A stretch of 26,018 nt of DNA, from positions 1-26,018 of the forward strand of contig JBNGIS010008572.1 of assembly GCA_049999725.1 (NCBI GenBank), in the 5' to 3' direction. The DNA comes from Haplomitrium mnioides (taxonomy: Eukaryota > Marchantiophyta > Haplomitriopsida > Calobryales). The position numbers were made by a program, and so were the translations under genes. Shown in pieces: positions 17,310-26,018 of this stretch. The notes beneath the pieces are model-generated. The model worked only from the letters and a program-made list of their open reading frames with translations. It did no database searches and was not told the origin of the DNA. Each line of letters starts with the position of its first letter. Within the stretch, counting starts at the first letter, position 1.

Positions 17310-19703
17310 TTTAGAATGCAAAAGAGTTTTGAAGGTTGGAAGATAAATGAAAGGTTTATCAAAATGCAAGAAATTCAAAGTGTTAAACTCTTTGTAATTC
17401 TGGAAAACAACAAATGAAAACAATTTGCTATAACAGAGGTTATATGTAAAAGATAGTCCTTGTTATGCTTGTTGTAGGCAAGTTGTTGATCTTGTAATAT
17501 ATTAGAAAACAGTTGGGGATATCAGCAATAGGCCTCCACTATGTCTCCACAAGATTCCAGATGTTGATGTAGCCTCTGTTTTCAGATATAGGCTGCAGAA
17601 TTTGATATAATCTCCTTGAATATGCAAACTGGTTCCCAGAGTTCTTGAACCACTTAAATGTATGTTAGAACTTCTAAATATGTTCTGAGAGTACAGTGTG
17701 TTGATAAAGTAACACTGTGTATAAGATTATAGTTATTGTCAACTTTCAAGATATCAGATTGTATCTGAATTGTAAGGTTTTGCGCTTTCTTTCAAACTTA
17801 GTTTTGTGATTCTGTTAGAAACAGAGTAACTGATTGTGTGGATATCAGTACAAATGTATATGTTTGTGATTGACAATTAGAAACTGAATTATGAGTTGAA
17901 TTAGTGAGATAGGCAAGTGTATGCTCTAAAAAAACTCCAATTGACAGTTTCAGATGAACTATATGTGTCAATTTTTGAGTTTTACAGATCTGAATGTCAA
18001 ATTTGTAAGTCAAGCGGTTGAATCTGAGTTCCAAAATAAAGCTTTGTAGTGATTTGACTCAAAATATGATTTAGATATGTGAATTAGTGTTCAAAACCTA
18101 TCAATTCCACAACATAGATGTTATGCTCTATCACACAAGAAGACCTGAATTTGAATAGGTCAGTGTGTCCTCAAATCTGAGCCAAAATGGGAAAAATGAG
18201 AGCTCAGAATGATCGCTAGGACCAGGCAATCACATCATGGCGTCAGATCTGAAGAAAAAGTAGATTCTGATGCCAAAAAATTGATTAGAAAGTTCAAAAA
18301 TCTCCCCTTTCACGAACTGTTAGGTTCGGGAGAAAATGTATGCTTCGGTAGTTCTTATAAGCAGGCTTGGTAAACTTAGTAGCTTCGAGTAGAAAACTGG
18401 TAGGTTGGGGGAATTAAACTAGACTCGACATTCAATCTTGTTGCTCCGGTAGACTTAGTAGGTCCGATGTAGCTTCGCGAGAGTAGCTCTGGATCCCAGC
18501 CTGTCGTCGCTTCACCAGCGACCTTAGTATAGTCCCATAAGTAAAAGAGCAAAAGGGAATTGAAGTATAAGAGCTTGAAGCTCTTTGTTATCTTCAACCT
18601 TATATCCTCACCCTTGCGACTAGGTGGGGGCCTTAGTGTAGCTTATAGGATGTAGACACGTGGCACCTTAGAATAGGTTGGACATATGAACAGGGGTGGC
18701 TTCCACTCGGAGCTAGATTAGTTTTATTATTTTATTTTTATTTTACTCAAATTCCTGAAACTGTGATATAGTGCCGCTTTGTCTCAGAGTTGTACCTTTC
18801 AAACTTTCCGGCTTTACCAAATGCACTTTCAAACTTTCAATAAAATAATCAAAATATTGTTGAAATAGCGGTAAGTCGACTTTCTGCCTTTCAAGAAGCT
18901 CTCGGAATAAAATAGAATAAATTCTGAAACAGTGACACAGCGCTGATACGATAAATCACCAATTCACTGCCAATAGTCACTTCTCCTAATTCAAACTTTT
19001 AGAAAAGTCGAATTTCGAGCTTTTGCTAGCGTCGAACTTTCAACTTTCTTCAAATCCAAAACGGTGATAGATCACCACTTCCACTCCTTGGTGACCTTCT
19101 GAAAAGCCTCGATCTGCGATGAAACATTGATATATTGCCGATTCAGCATTTCTTCCTCTTCAATTCTGAATTCTTCCTCAAAATTTCAGCGTTTGAAATC
19201 TAGAGATTTGTCGCTCGATTCTTCACAAAATCTTTTGATTCGAATTGCTACGTGATCAGGATCAAATTGCGCTTCTCCTTTTGATGAATTTGATCCAAAA
19301 TTTGTCACAGTTGATGAAGAATGTCTGAAAACTTGAAATGTGCAATCTGGATGAGAGCTGAGTCAATTCTTGATGAAAACTTCTGATTCTTCTTGAGAAA
19401 GGATCGCCTCCCTTAGGCGACCTCGATTATTCCTTCAGATGACTCCAATTTTGCTTGAATGCTTCAAAATTTCTGAATTTCTCCCTGTTGTTCAATAGAT
19501 CTTCTTCCCTCAATATAATATAATTTAAAATTATAAAATATTGTAATTTAATGATTTAGGAGGTATGAGAAGTGGAAAAAAGAAAAAGAAAATGTATATA
19601 AGTATTATATGGGGAATCAAAAGGAAAAACTTTGTTTTTGTTTGTTTTTTTTATTTTTGAAAAAAAAATTTAAAAAAATTATTGAAAAATATATAGATAA
19701 GAT
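17310..19703 (-). other. Long non-coding leader of element C
   Basis: About 2.4 kb lies between the primer-binding site and the gag ATG, with no credible coding frame. It contains short repeated motifs. Around 18320-18480 the plus strand repeats TTCGGTAG, AACTTAGTAG, GACTTAGTAGG and similar. At about 18764, 18922, 19054 and 19114 there are diverged copies of a block of the form GAAAC-x-GTGATA followed by a short GC-rich segment. For an element with LTRs of only 270 bp this is unusually long. It could be a true leader, an older insertion, or a captured fragment. Confidence 0.55.
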
Positions 19704-19709
19704 ATAGAA

Positions 19710-19723
19710 CAGTGCTAATAACG
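19710..19723 (-). other. Primer-binding site of element C
   Basis: The minus strand reads CGTTATTAGCACTG directly after the 5' LTR. It resembles the CGTTATCAGCACG-type site known from plant copia elements (internal/half initiator-Met tRNA priming), with one transition and one difference at the end. Its location next to the LTR end CA supports the call. Confidence 0.65.
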
Positions 19724-19997
19724 TGTTGGAAAACAAGCGCATTAGCTCATGCATAGGATGTGAGGAATGTGGCAAAAATCATGTAAGAAAAATCCAATCT
19801 TCTTCTCCTTCTACTTCTCTTCTCTCACTTCATGCTCATCTCTCTCACATAATAATCATCATAATACAAAGTACAAAGGATAGGATATGCTAATCTCATA
19901 GGATTAGCGCTAACCTTAATCCTAATCCTACACTCTAATCATAGGTTAAGAACTAATGATCTATTAGCCTAATCATCTTACTACATGCATTACAACA
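19724..19997 (-). repeat. 5' LTR of element C (274 bp)
   Basis: It pairs with 12033-12301 and has the same TG...CA ends. Differences from its partner are mostly single substitutions plus a 6-bp length difference in a CTTCT-rich tract near 19810. The primer-binding site on its internal side marks it as the 5' LTR of the minus-strand element. Confidence 0.95.
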
Positions 19998-20930
19998 GTA
20001 CCAAACCAACACCAACAAGAGCCAACACGGCGAATTGGGAGGAAGCCGCCACTAGGAACAAAAAGCCTCCAAGAAGAAAAGTAGAAAGCAGAAAGGAAGA
20101 GAAAAAAACGTGATGAGTGGGAACAACACTTGCAAGTTCCAAAAGATGGGTCAAACAGATTTGAGAACCCCACCCACTAGGATGTTAAAAGAAGGAACAC
20201 GAGCTGAGCACAACAAGAGGGGGAGAGTCAATGACGTCATAAACTCAGCTCATCCTAGCAATCCAATGCAGAAGCAACCACTAGAGAAAAAAAAACATAA
20301 GAAGGTCATCCAACAAAGATGAGCCACTGCGAACCCAGAGCACCACCATGCCACCACAAAGGAGCATAAAAAAATGCAACAAACAAGGAGAAAAATGCAA
20401 AGGCGAAGGAGGAAGGAGAGTTGGAAAGGAACAAAAGAGGACACTTTCACCTACACAGTGGAAGCATCGAACACCAGGTCGACTCAAAGGCAACAATCAC
20501 ACACTAAGACACAAGAGGGATAGAAGCTGTGGTGGAATAGAAAGAATGAGGAGGAAACAAACCCATGAAGCCCTAAAACTCTAGGGCAACGGTGATGCGC
20601 TAAGTCTAACCACTGTTTGACTTGGCGAAATGGCCCCTCTTCCTCGATCACAAAGCGTAGCAACAAGGAGGAGAAAGGCGAAGGACCAAAAGGACATGGC
20701 CACAACTGCTCGCAATCCAAAAACATTCTGAAAAATTTCCGGATCAATATTCGATCCTACAAAGAACATTGACAAAAAGGGAAAACAATCCAAAGCCAAG
20801 AACAAGAAAAACAAACGCCAAGGAGAAGGAAACCTCAAGGGGTTAAGGCACTTCTGCAATCGCCCCGCTGCACCTCCACAGACCTTGTAATTCACAAAAT
20901 CAGAGCGCAAAGAAAGGTGAGAGATTTAAT
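19998..20930. other. Purine-biased unit, right part, interrupted by element C
   Basis: It continues the A/G-rich plus-strand bias seen at 11240-12032. Several long frames exist on both strands, but they have low-complexity composition (Lys/Arg-rich on plus, Phe/Leu/Ser-rich on minus) as expected from the base bias. No domain is recognised. Confidence 0.4.
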
Positions 20931-21199
20931 AAAATATAGGTGTGAAGGAATTCATGTTACCTAAGGACTCACTCGAGGGTGAGAAGAAGTGAAGATACGA
21001 CAAAAGGGATGGTTCACCTTGCTTCACTACTATGCAAATTACGGACAATGCCAATGAATGAGAAATTGAAGTAGAGAGGCACCGATTGGGGGTTCAGCAC
21101 AAGTGCGGCTAAAGAGAGAGTGGGGATTCAATTCCCATGCAAAGAATTCATACACTCAAGAGTATAATTTTGGCTGGGCATAGAATACCTATCTGCTGA
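20931..21199. other. Unassigned sequence left of the second assembly gap
   Basis: No coding frame or repeat is recognised. It could be flank or the first part of the 5' LTR of element D, whose start cannot be located because of the gap. Confidence 0.35.
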
Positions 21200-21299
21200 N
21201 NNNNNNNNNNNNNNNNNNNNNNNNNNNNNNNNNNNNNNNNNNNNNNNNNNNNNNNNNNNNNNNNNNNNNNNNNNNNNNNNNNNNNNNNNNNNNNNNNNN
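21200..21299. other. Assembly gap (100 N)
   Basis: Exactly 100 N, a gap of unknown size. It may hide part of the 5' LTR of element D. Confidence 0.98.
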
Positions 21300-21692
21300 A
21301 GTGGCAAAAGAATATGACAAAAGTTGTAATAGTACAAGCATGATGTTGTGCTACTAATAAGAAAATAGAGATGAGTGGAGGAAGTGGTTGGGGGTTAATT
21401 TTAGGGCTGAAACCATTTGAAAGTTACTTGCTTTTGAAATTAATTTAAGTGACTTTTAGGGTTGAAATTGGAAGTGACTTGTAAGTGAAAGAAAAGAAAT
21501 CACACCTTCTTCTCTTGTAGAAATAAAAAAGGCTTCATAGCCCCACTTCTCATTCTAGAATTCCTCTCAAATCACTTGGGTTCTTTGGTTGCTTGGCTTT
21601 TGCTTGCCTTATTGGCATTTGGTTGAAGAACTCTATTAGAGTTTGCTATGAATTCTTTCTCATTTGGATTTGGTCCTTGAGCTCTTTTATAT
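21300..21692 (+). repeat. Probable 3' part of the 5' LTR of element D
   Basis: This sequence ends right at a perfect primer-binding site (21693), so it should be LTR (R/U5). It carries no protein frame of interest. The left end is not visible and no second copy exists in the window, so the LTR identity rests on position alone. The final bases (CTCTTTTATAT) do not show a clean CA. Confidence 0.5.
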
Positions 21693-21704
21693 TGGTATCA
21701 GAGC
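21693..21704 (+). other. Primer-binding site of element D
   Basis: TGGTATCAGAGC is the exact 12-base complement of the initiator methionine tRNA 3' end that plant Ty3 elements commonly use. Confidence 0.9.
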
Positions 21705-21857
21705 CATTGTTTCTTTTGGTAGTGAGCTACATGGAGAATCAAGAGATGGTGATTCAAGCGATAGGAACAACAACTTGAACATCTTTCATGCTTTTTGGAA
21801 GTAAGAATGAAAGAAAGAGCAACTTTTTGAGAGGAGGAGAGTTATGAGTGATTTCCA

Positions 21858-22334
21858 ATGCCAAAAATATATGATGCAAAGATGGTTTGTGGTGCATCTG
21901 AGAACTTCATATTTGATTGTGAGCAACATTTTGAAGCTACAAATATTAAAGAAGAACATTGACAAATTATGTTTGCGGCAAGTCAATTAGAAGGAGTTGC
22001 AAATACTTGGTCGAGGTATCAAGTAGAACAAGTACAATGTGGATTTGTTGCTCCTATTGTTTCTTGGTGTGAATTCAAAGAAGCGGTGATTTCAAGATTT
22101 AGGGTTGTAAATGCTTCTAAAGTAGCAAGAGATTGACTAGTCAAATTGAAGCAACTTGGTACAGTGAGAAGCTATGTTACAAATTTTCAAGATACAATTA
22201 TGTGAATTTTTGATACAAAAGAAGAAGAGGCATTAGACCACTTTGTTTGGAGATTGAAGCCTCACACGAGAATGGAAGTTACAATGAGAGAGCCTACTCA
22301 ATTAGAAGAAGCTGCATATGGCAAAGTGGAATGA
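21858..22334 (+). pseudogene. gag of element D
   Basis: The ATG at 21858 begins MPKIYDAKMVCGASENF. The retrotransposon gag domain follows: FAASQLEGVANTWSRYQ, then WCEFKEAVISRF, then LVKLKQLGTVRSYVTNFQDT and EEEALDHFVWRLKP. The stop is at 22332-22334. Three in-frame TGA codons occur before it, one where Trp and one where Arg (CGA) is typical. The C-terminal zinc knuckle expected after this point is not seen, which fits with a rearrangement at 22380-22475. Confidence 0.82.
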
Positions 22335-22379
22335 CTCATTACTTAGTGCTATAGAAGTAAACCCACATCTTTAACCATT

Positions 22380-22475
22380 TGAACAACATACTCACAACTT
22401 CACAAGCTCTAATGGAATTAAAATTTTGACAAGAACTTGAAATACTTTGTTCCATCTTGACGGTATGATTGAAGA
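22380..22475. repeat. Segment in inverted orientation relative to element D
   Basis: 22412-22474 matches 7659-7721 with 49 of 63 positions identical and no gaps, on the same strand, and weaker similarity extends about 20 bp leftward. At 7659 the matching sequence belongs to a minus-strand pol (just after the protease active site). Element D runs on the plus strand, so this piece is backward with respect to D. It sits between gag and protease. Confidence 0.6.
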
Positions 22476-22479
22476 GCAC

Positions 22480-22860
22480 TCTTGTAGAATATTGGGCAAT
22501 AGTGGGAGTTCTGAAAATTTTATGTCACCATGTTTTGTTAGGATCATCAAAGAAAAATTTAGGCTTATCTAGAGTGTTGTTACTATGGCCGATGGCCAAA
22601 AACATGATGTTTTCTACTCTCAAAGCCATTCCTTCTAAGGATTGGACAAGAGTATGCAGAATCTATGCAATTTGTTATTGCACCTATACAATGTGACATC
22701 ATTTTTGGGTTGCATTTGCTTGAAGATCTAGCCGCTCAATTTAATTGGGTACAACAATATATTGAAGTTACCTTACAAGATAAGAAATTTCTTTTGGGGT
22801 GTTCGACACCGTTGTTGAAGAAGTCTAAATCAACTCATCATATTAATTCAGTGGAGCAAG
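22480..22860 (+). pseudogene. Protease of element D
   Basis: The active-site segment reads LGNSGSSENFMSP at about 22492-22530. The catalytic Asp of D-S-G is Asn here (AAT at 22498-22500). Two stops and a frame change follow before IAPIQCDIIFGLHLLEDLAA (from 22680), the C-terminal protease motif with the typical D-I-I-F-G. From 22665 the frame continues straight into RT. The protease would be inactive from the Asp change alone. Confidence 0.78.
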
Positions 22861-23520
22861 AGTTGCATGTCTTTGGTGTTATATATCGGCTATCACCACA
22901 AGAATCAGAAGAGCTTCAAAAGACCTTGACGAATCTGCTTGAGAAGAATTTCATTCAACATAGTACTTTGCTTTGGGGAGCTCTAGTATTCTCTATACCA
23001 AAGAAAGATGGTGGATTTCATCTTTGTATAGATTATTGTAGCTTGAACAACCAAATAGTGAAGAATGCATATTCTCTACCTTGCATTGATGATTTGTTGG
23101 ATGAATTGAGTGGTGCATGATTTTATTCTAAGTTGAATCTTCAAAGTGGCTAATTGGAAATTCCAATCAAGCCAAGTGATGTACCAAAGACAGTTTGCCT
23201 CATAAGGTATGGGTATTTTGAGTGGAAATTTCTTACATTTGGTCTTACTAATGCTTTGGCAATATTCATGGATCAAATGCATCAAGTTTTTGATGGGTTA
23301 TTGGATAAGTCAATGTTGGTGTTTTTGGACGATATCTTTATCTTTAGCAAAAGTAAAGTTGAGCATCGTGCTCATCTCAAGGAAGTATTATGAAGTCTAC
23401 GCAATCAAAATTTTTATTGCAAGAAGTCTAAGTGTGAGTTTTGGAAGCAAGAGGTGACTTACCTAGGTCATAAAGTGTATGCAGCAGATGGCATCAAGAT
23501 AGAGGAAGAGAAAATTAAGG
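22861..23520 (+). pseudogene. Reverse transcriptase of element D
   Basis: Ty3 RT motifs in one frame: YRLSPQESEELQKTL, then PKKDGGFHLCIDYCSLN, then AYSLPCIDDLLDELSGA. After a TGA at 23118 comes YSKLNLQSG, then TFGLTNALAIFMDQMHQVF, then the catalytic loop VFLDDIFIFS (F-L-D-D at 23322-23333, intact). The sequence EVTYLGHKVYAADGIKIEEE and VEWPTPKDAKDVQAF leads into the connection. Stops at 23118, about 23151 and 23391 break it. This is the only element in the window with an intact RT catalytic pair. Confidence 0.88.
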
Positions 23521-24120
23521 CTATTGTAGAGTGGCCAACACCAAAAGATGCAAAGGATGTTCAAGCTTTCGATGGGTTAACAAGTTTTTATCACGAGTTC
23601 ATCCACTACTATGCTTATACTGCAGCGTCACTTACGAATCTGTTAGGTAAGGAGGCAAAGCTTCAATGGACAACCAATGAGCAAGAGGCATTTCAACAGC
23701 TCAAGAATGCGATGTCTTCTCGTCTAACTCTACAATCGTATGACCCAAAGGCAAGTTGTATAAATGATTTTGTTGCTCCTATTGTTGCTAAAAGAGTAGT
23801 GTTACAACAAGTGACTGAGGATGGACTTCATCTGATTACCTTCATGTCATATCAACTAAATATAGTTGAGAGGAATTATTTTGCAAGTGATATAGAGCAG
23901 TTGGCAATGGTTTATGCTACCAAGGTTTAGAGACACTATCTTTTAACAAAGTAAGTACATATGCGCACCACTCACAAGCCTTTGCTCTAGTTAGTTCATT
24001 TGGAAAATATGACAAGTCGTCATCATCGATGGGAAGATCAACTACATCTCTTTGATATTAAGTTGGAGTACAAGCCGAGAAGGTTCCAAACCATTCATGA
24101 TGCATTGTCACGGAGACCGG
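23521..24120 (+). pseudogene. RNase H of element D
   Basis: It degrades the RNA strand during reverse transcription. After the connection (LGKEAKLQWTTNEQEAFQQL) the first catalytic region reads SCINDFVAPIVAKRVVLQQ, in which the usual T/C-D-A-S signature is not preserved. ERNYFASDIEQLAMVYA carries the Glu motif region. Beyond TAG at 23928 come RHYLLTK, HKPLL and FDIKLEYKPRRFQTIHDALS with the final Asp-Ala-Leu-Ser motif typical of Ty3 RNase H. Three stops (TAG, TAA, TAG between 23928 and 23990) interrupt it. Confidence 0.82.
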
Positions 24121-25400
24121 ATCATCAACTAAATATGTTGGAGGTTGCAAATGTAAGTATATTACATCTTGATGAAGCAACTAGTGATGGCTTTCGACAA
24201 AACTTACATGAAGATGCCTTCTTCAATCTTGTTAGGGCACATTTGGTAGTTAAAGATAGTGAGCATCATGCATTTTCCTTTCAGGATGGTATTCTCTATC
24301 AAGGCTATTAAATATATGTTCCACAAGATGATGCGTTTCGAATGACCTGTTTACAAGAAGTGCATAACATTCCAATCTTTGGGCATCTTGGGGTAGACAA
24401 GACTATGGAGTTGCTTCAACGCACTTATTGGTGGCCAAACCTAACTCGCAATGTTTGTGATATTGTTTGTTCTTGTGAAAGTTGTTAGCAAAACAAGGCT
24501 TCAAATCAAATACCAATTGGGTTTCTTCAGCCATTACCAATTCCTATTGCTCGTTAGGAACATGTAAGTTTAGATCTTGTCACTTCACGTCCAACCACTC
24601 ATCGTGGGTTTATTGCCATTGTGGTGTTTGTAGATAAGCTAAGCAAATATATTCATCTAGCATCGACAGTGGATGCTCCACAATTGGCAAAGATTTACTT
24701 TGATACAGCTTTCCATTATTGTAGAATGGCAAAGGTATTAATATCTGATAGAGATTCACAATTCACTAGGAAGTTTTGTCGAGAGTCATTCACGCTATTT
24801 GGTGCCAAACTATTTGTGTCTATGGCTTATCATCCTCCAACAAATGGGCAAACTGAACGTGAAAATTGTATTTTGGAGGATATGCTTTGAGTGGCTATCA
24901 ACATTCATGAGAAGGATTGGGATTGTTTCTTACCAACTGTAGAGTTTGCATACAACAACTTCAAACAAGCAAGTACTGGATTTTCTCTTTTCTTTCTCAA
25001 TTCAGGTCAACATCCTCTTGTTCCCGATGGTTTGTTTTCTTCTAATTCTTCCAATGTTCCAAGCCTTTCTACCTCTTTGTCTCCTTTATCTTCCTCTTTG
25101 CAAGATGTATGAAACCATCCTTTTATTGCTCAAAATTGGCGAAAAAAATATGTCGATAAACATCATTTTGATTTCTCTTATATTTTAGATGACAAAGTTA
25201 TGCTTTCTACTCATGATCTTCATTTGTCTTTAGATACTTAAGTCCGTAGCTTATCTCTATCTTGGATTGGTCCTTTCTCAATTTCTCAAGTTATTTCTCC
25301 CATTGCATATAAACTTGTTCTTCCTCCCTATATGAAGATTCATCTTAAATTCCATGTATCTAAACTTAAGCCTTTTGTTTCTAGTCCTTTTCTTTTCCAA
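24121..25400 (+). pseudogene. Integrase of element D with GPY/F module
   Basis: The zinc-binding domain keeps both His and both Cys: HNIPIFGHLGVDKTMELLQ (from 24363), TYWWPNLT, then CSCESC (to 24485). The catalytic core keeps all three acids: Asp in VSLDLVTS (24573), Asp in LISDRDSQFTRKF (24747), and Glu in QTERENC (24855). The C-terminal GPY/F module reads WIGPFSISQVISPIAYKLVL and then MKIHLKFHVSKLKPFV (25263-25370). Stops at 24309, 24486, 24555, 24888, about 25110 and about 25240 break the frame, but there is no obvious indel. The catalytic residues are better preserved than those of any other integrase in the window. Confidence 0.88.
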
Positions 25401-25409
25401 ACCGTGTTC

Positions 25410-25495
25410 AAATTCCTCCTCTACCTATAGTTATTGATGATAAAAAAGAATATGATGTAGACTATATTTTGGCTAAACGAGTTCTCAAGCATGGG
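25410..25495 (+). pseudogene. Chromodomain start of element D, truncated
   Basis: After a one-base frame change near 25410 the plus strand reads PPLPIVIDDKKEYDVDYILA and then KRVLKHG before TGA at 25496. The pattern E-Y-D-V-D-x-I-L is the N-terminal strand of an integrase chromodomain, which targets insertion to marked chromatin. The expected following segment (Y-L-V-K-W-K-G) is missing, so the domain is cut off here. Confidence 0.7.
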
Positions 25496-25689
25496 TGACA
25501 TCTGTCAGCCCACTGGTCGGAGCCTTAACTCTTTTCCGACAGAGTTTCCCCCGATTAAGGGCTGACTTAGTGTTTTGGGACCTTTTATGGGAGGGGCTTT
25601 GCACCAAATGGACCCCACTTCCACTTACCAACTCTGGAGTGCTGCACAACACTCAACAACACCCAAGCACAACCACCACTGCCCACAGA
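25496..25689. other. Junction segment between element D and an A-like LTR
   Basis: No protein match was found. It starts TGACATCTGTCAGCCC, a possible LTR-type TG start. It contains CAGCCCACTGGTCGGAGCC followed by TTAAC, which resembles the start of the A-type LTR and occurs again in diverged form at about 25695-25715. It may be an upstream part of the same LTR or a duplicated end. Confidence 0.35.
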
Positions 25690-26018
25690 TGCTGGTCACA
25701 CCCCTTCTTCAGGCCTTAACCTCAAAAGATACCACTTGGAAGACAGGGGATGATAGAACAGAGCACCCGGTTCTTGGCTGTAGTGGTTTCTTAGGGAGCC
25801 CTGGTTGATTCGTGGTTGCCTCACAGTCTTGGCCACTAGCTCGCGATTGCTTCAACAGCCCACCTGCTCATACACATCCATTTCCTCAAGCCACCGACAA
25901 ATAGACCATAATGCTGCTAAACCACTTTGTCATATAATTCTGGAATCCAAAACTGGACCCACTCACTTTGTTATACAAAAGGGAACCAGGTCCCAGTATC
26001 CAATTATCACACTACAAT
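25690..26018 (-). repeat. Diverged relative of the element A LTR (partial, runs off the window)
   Basis: It aligns colinearly with the gag-proximal end of the A LTR (from about 3548). Shared blocks include TTCA-GCCTTAACC...CCACTT near 25711 versus 3561, CTTCAACA...TACACATCC near 25850 versus 3720, and GGAATCCAAAACTGGACC near 25950 versus 3790, then ACAAAA...ACCAG. Identity looks about 60-70% by eye. Orientation is the same as the A LTR. No primer-binding site like that at 3521 is seen on its left, so it may be a solo LTR or an end lacking its internal region. Confidence 0.65.

Larger units (their letters stand above)
12033..19997 (-). mobile_element. Ty1/copia LTR retrotransposon C (complete structure, decayed coding)
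   Basis: This is a full-length element of about 7.97 kb with two direct LTRs (12033-12301 and 19724-19997). On the minus strand the order is 5' LTR, primer-binding site, a leader of about 2.4 kb, gag with a zinc knuckle, protease, integrase, RT, RNase H, polypurine tract, 3' LTR. Integrase before RT makes it copia-type. Immediate flanks are ATACT (12028-12032) and GTACC (19998-20002). They match at 3 of 5 positions with two transitions, compatible with a decayed 5-bp target duplication. Roughly 11-12 substitutions plus small indels separate the LTRs over about 268 aligned bases (about 4%), so the insertion is not recent. Confidence 0.93.
21693..25495 (+). mobile_element. Ty3/gypsy chromovirus D (degenerate, 3' truncated)
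   Basis: A primer-binding site is followed in order by gag, protease, RT, RNase H, integrase with a GPY/F module, and the start of a chromodomain. This order and the C-terminal chromodomain define a chromovirus. Protease onward to the integrase end is almost entirely in one frame (from 22665 to about 25400), broken by about a dozen stops. The element ends at about 25495 inside the chromodomain, with no polypurine tract or 3' LTR found after it. Confidence 0.9.

Noticed and set aside
20281-20910. Minus-strand Phe/Leu/Cys-rich and plus-strand Lys/Arg-rich frames
   Set aside because: Composition follows from strand base bias; no domain is recognised and the frames overlap each other on both strands.

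Overview
The window reads as nuclear DNA from a land plant with a large, repeat-rich genome. A gymnosperm is possible, but nothing here proves it. Almost all recognisable sequence is decayed LTR retrotransposon. There is no bacterial-style gene organisation, no CRISPR array, and no rRNA or tRNA gene that I could recognise. Two runs of exactly 100 N (9519-9618 and 21200-21299) are scaffold gaps.

Layout. (A) 285-5173, minus strand: the 5' part of a Ty3/gypsy element. It has a 1.6-kb LTR (3544-5173), a primer-binding site, a broken gag, a protease, and a pol in which most of the reverse transcriptase (RT) is deleted. (B) about 6598-8000, minus strand: a very degraded Ty3/gypsy pol (protease and RT) whose RT lacks the segment carrying the catalytic Asp pair. 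(Gene) 8879-9747, plus strand: the only candidate non-transposon gene. It encodes a putative secreted or membrane protein of no family I recognise, frameshifted at a T run and split by an assembly gap. (C) 12033-19997, minus strand: a complete Ty1/copia element about 7.97 kb long. It has paired LTRs of about 270 bp that are about 4% diverged, a polypurine tract, a primer-binding site, an unusually long non-coding leader of about 2.4 kb, and a gag-pol carrying stops, frameshifts and catalytic-site substitutions. It is inserted in a strongly purine-biased unit that continues on both sides (11240-12032 and 19998-20930). (D) 21693-25495, plus strand: a Ty3/gypsy chromovirus with gag, protease, RT, RNase H, integrase and the start of a chromodomain. 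Its pol stays in one frame for about 2.6 kb and is broken mainly by stop codons. D ends abruptly inside the chromodomain, and 25690-26018 is a diverged relative of the element A LTR.

How it fits together: this is a graveyard of nested retrotransposons. Each of the four elements is inactive for a visible reason: RT deletion in A, catalytic-loop deletion in B, active-site substitutions plus frameshifts in C, and many stops in D. The points most worth a second look are the orphan gene at 8.9-9.7 kb, the long leader of the copia element, an inverted pol segment in D, and the odd flanks of the A LTR (polypurine-like tract on one side, primer-binding site on the other). I found no convincing new multi-gene system.
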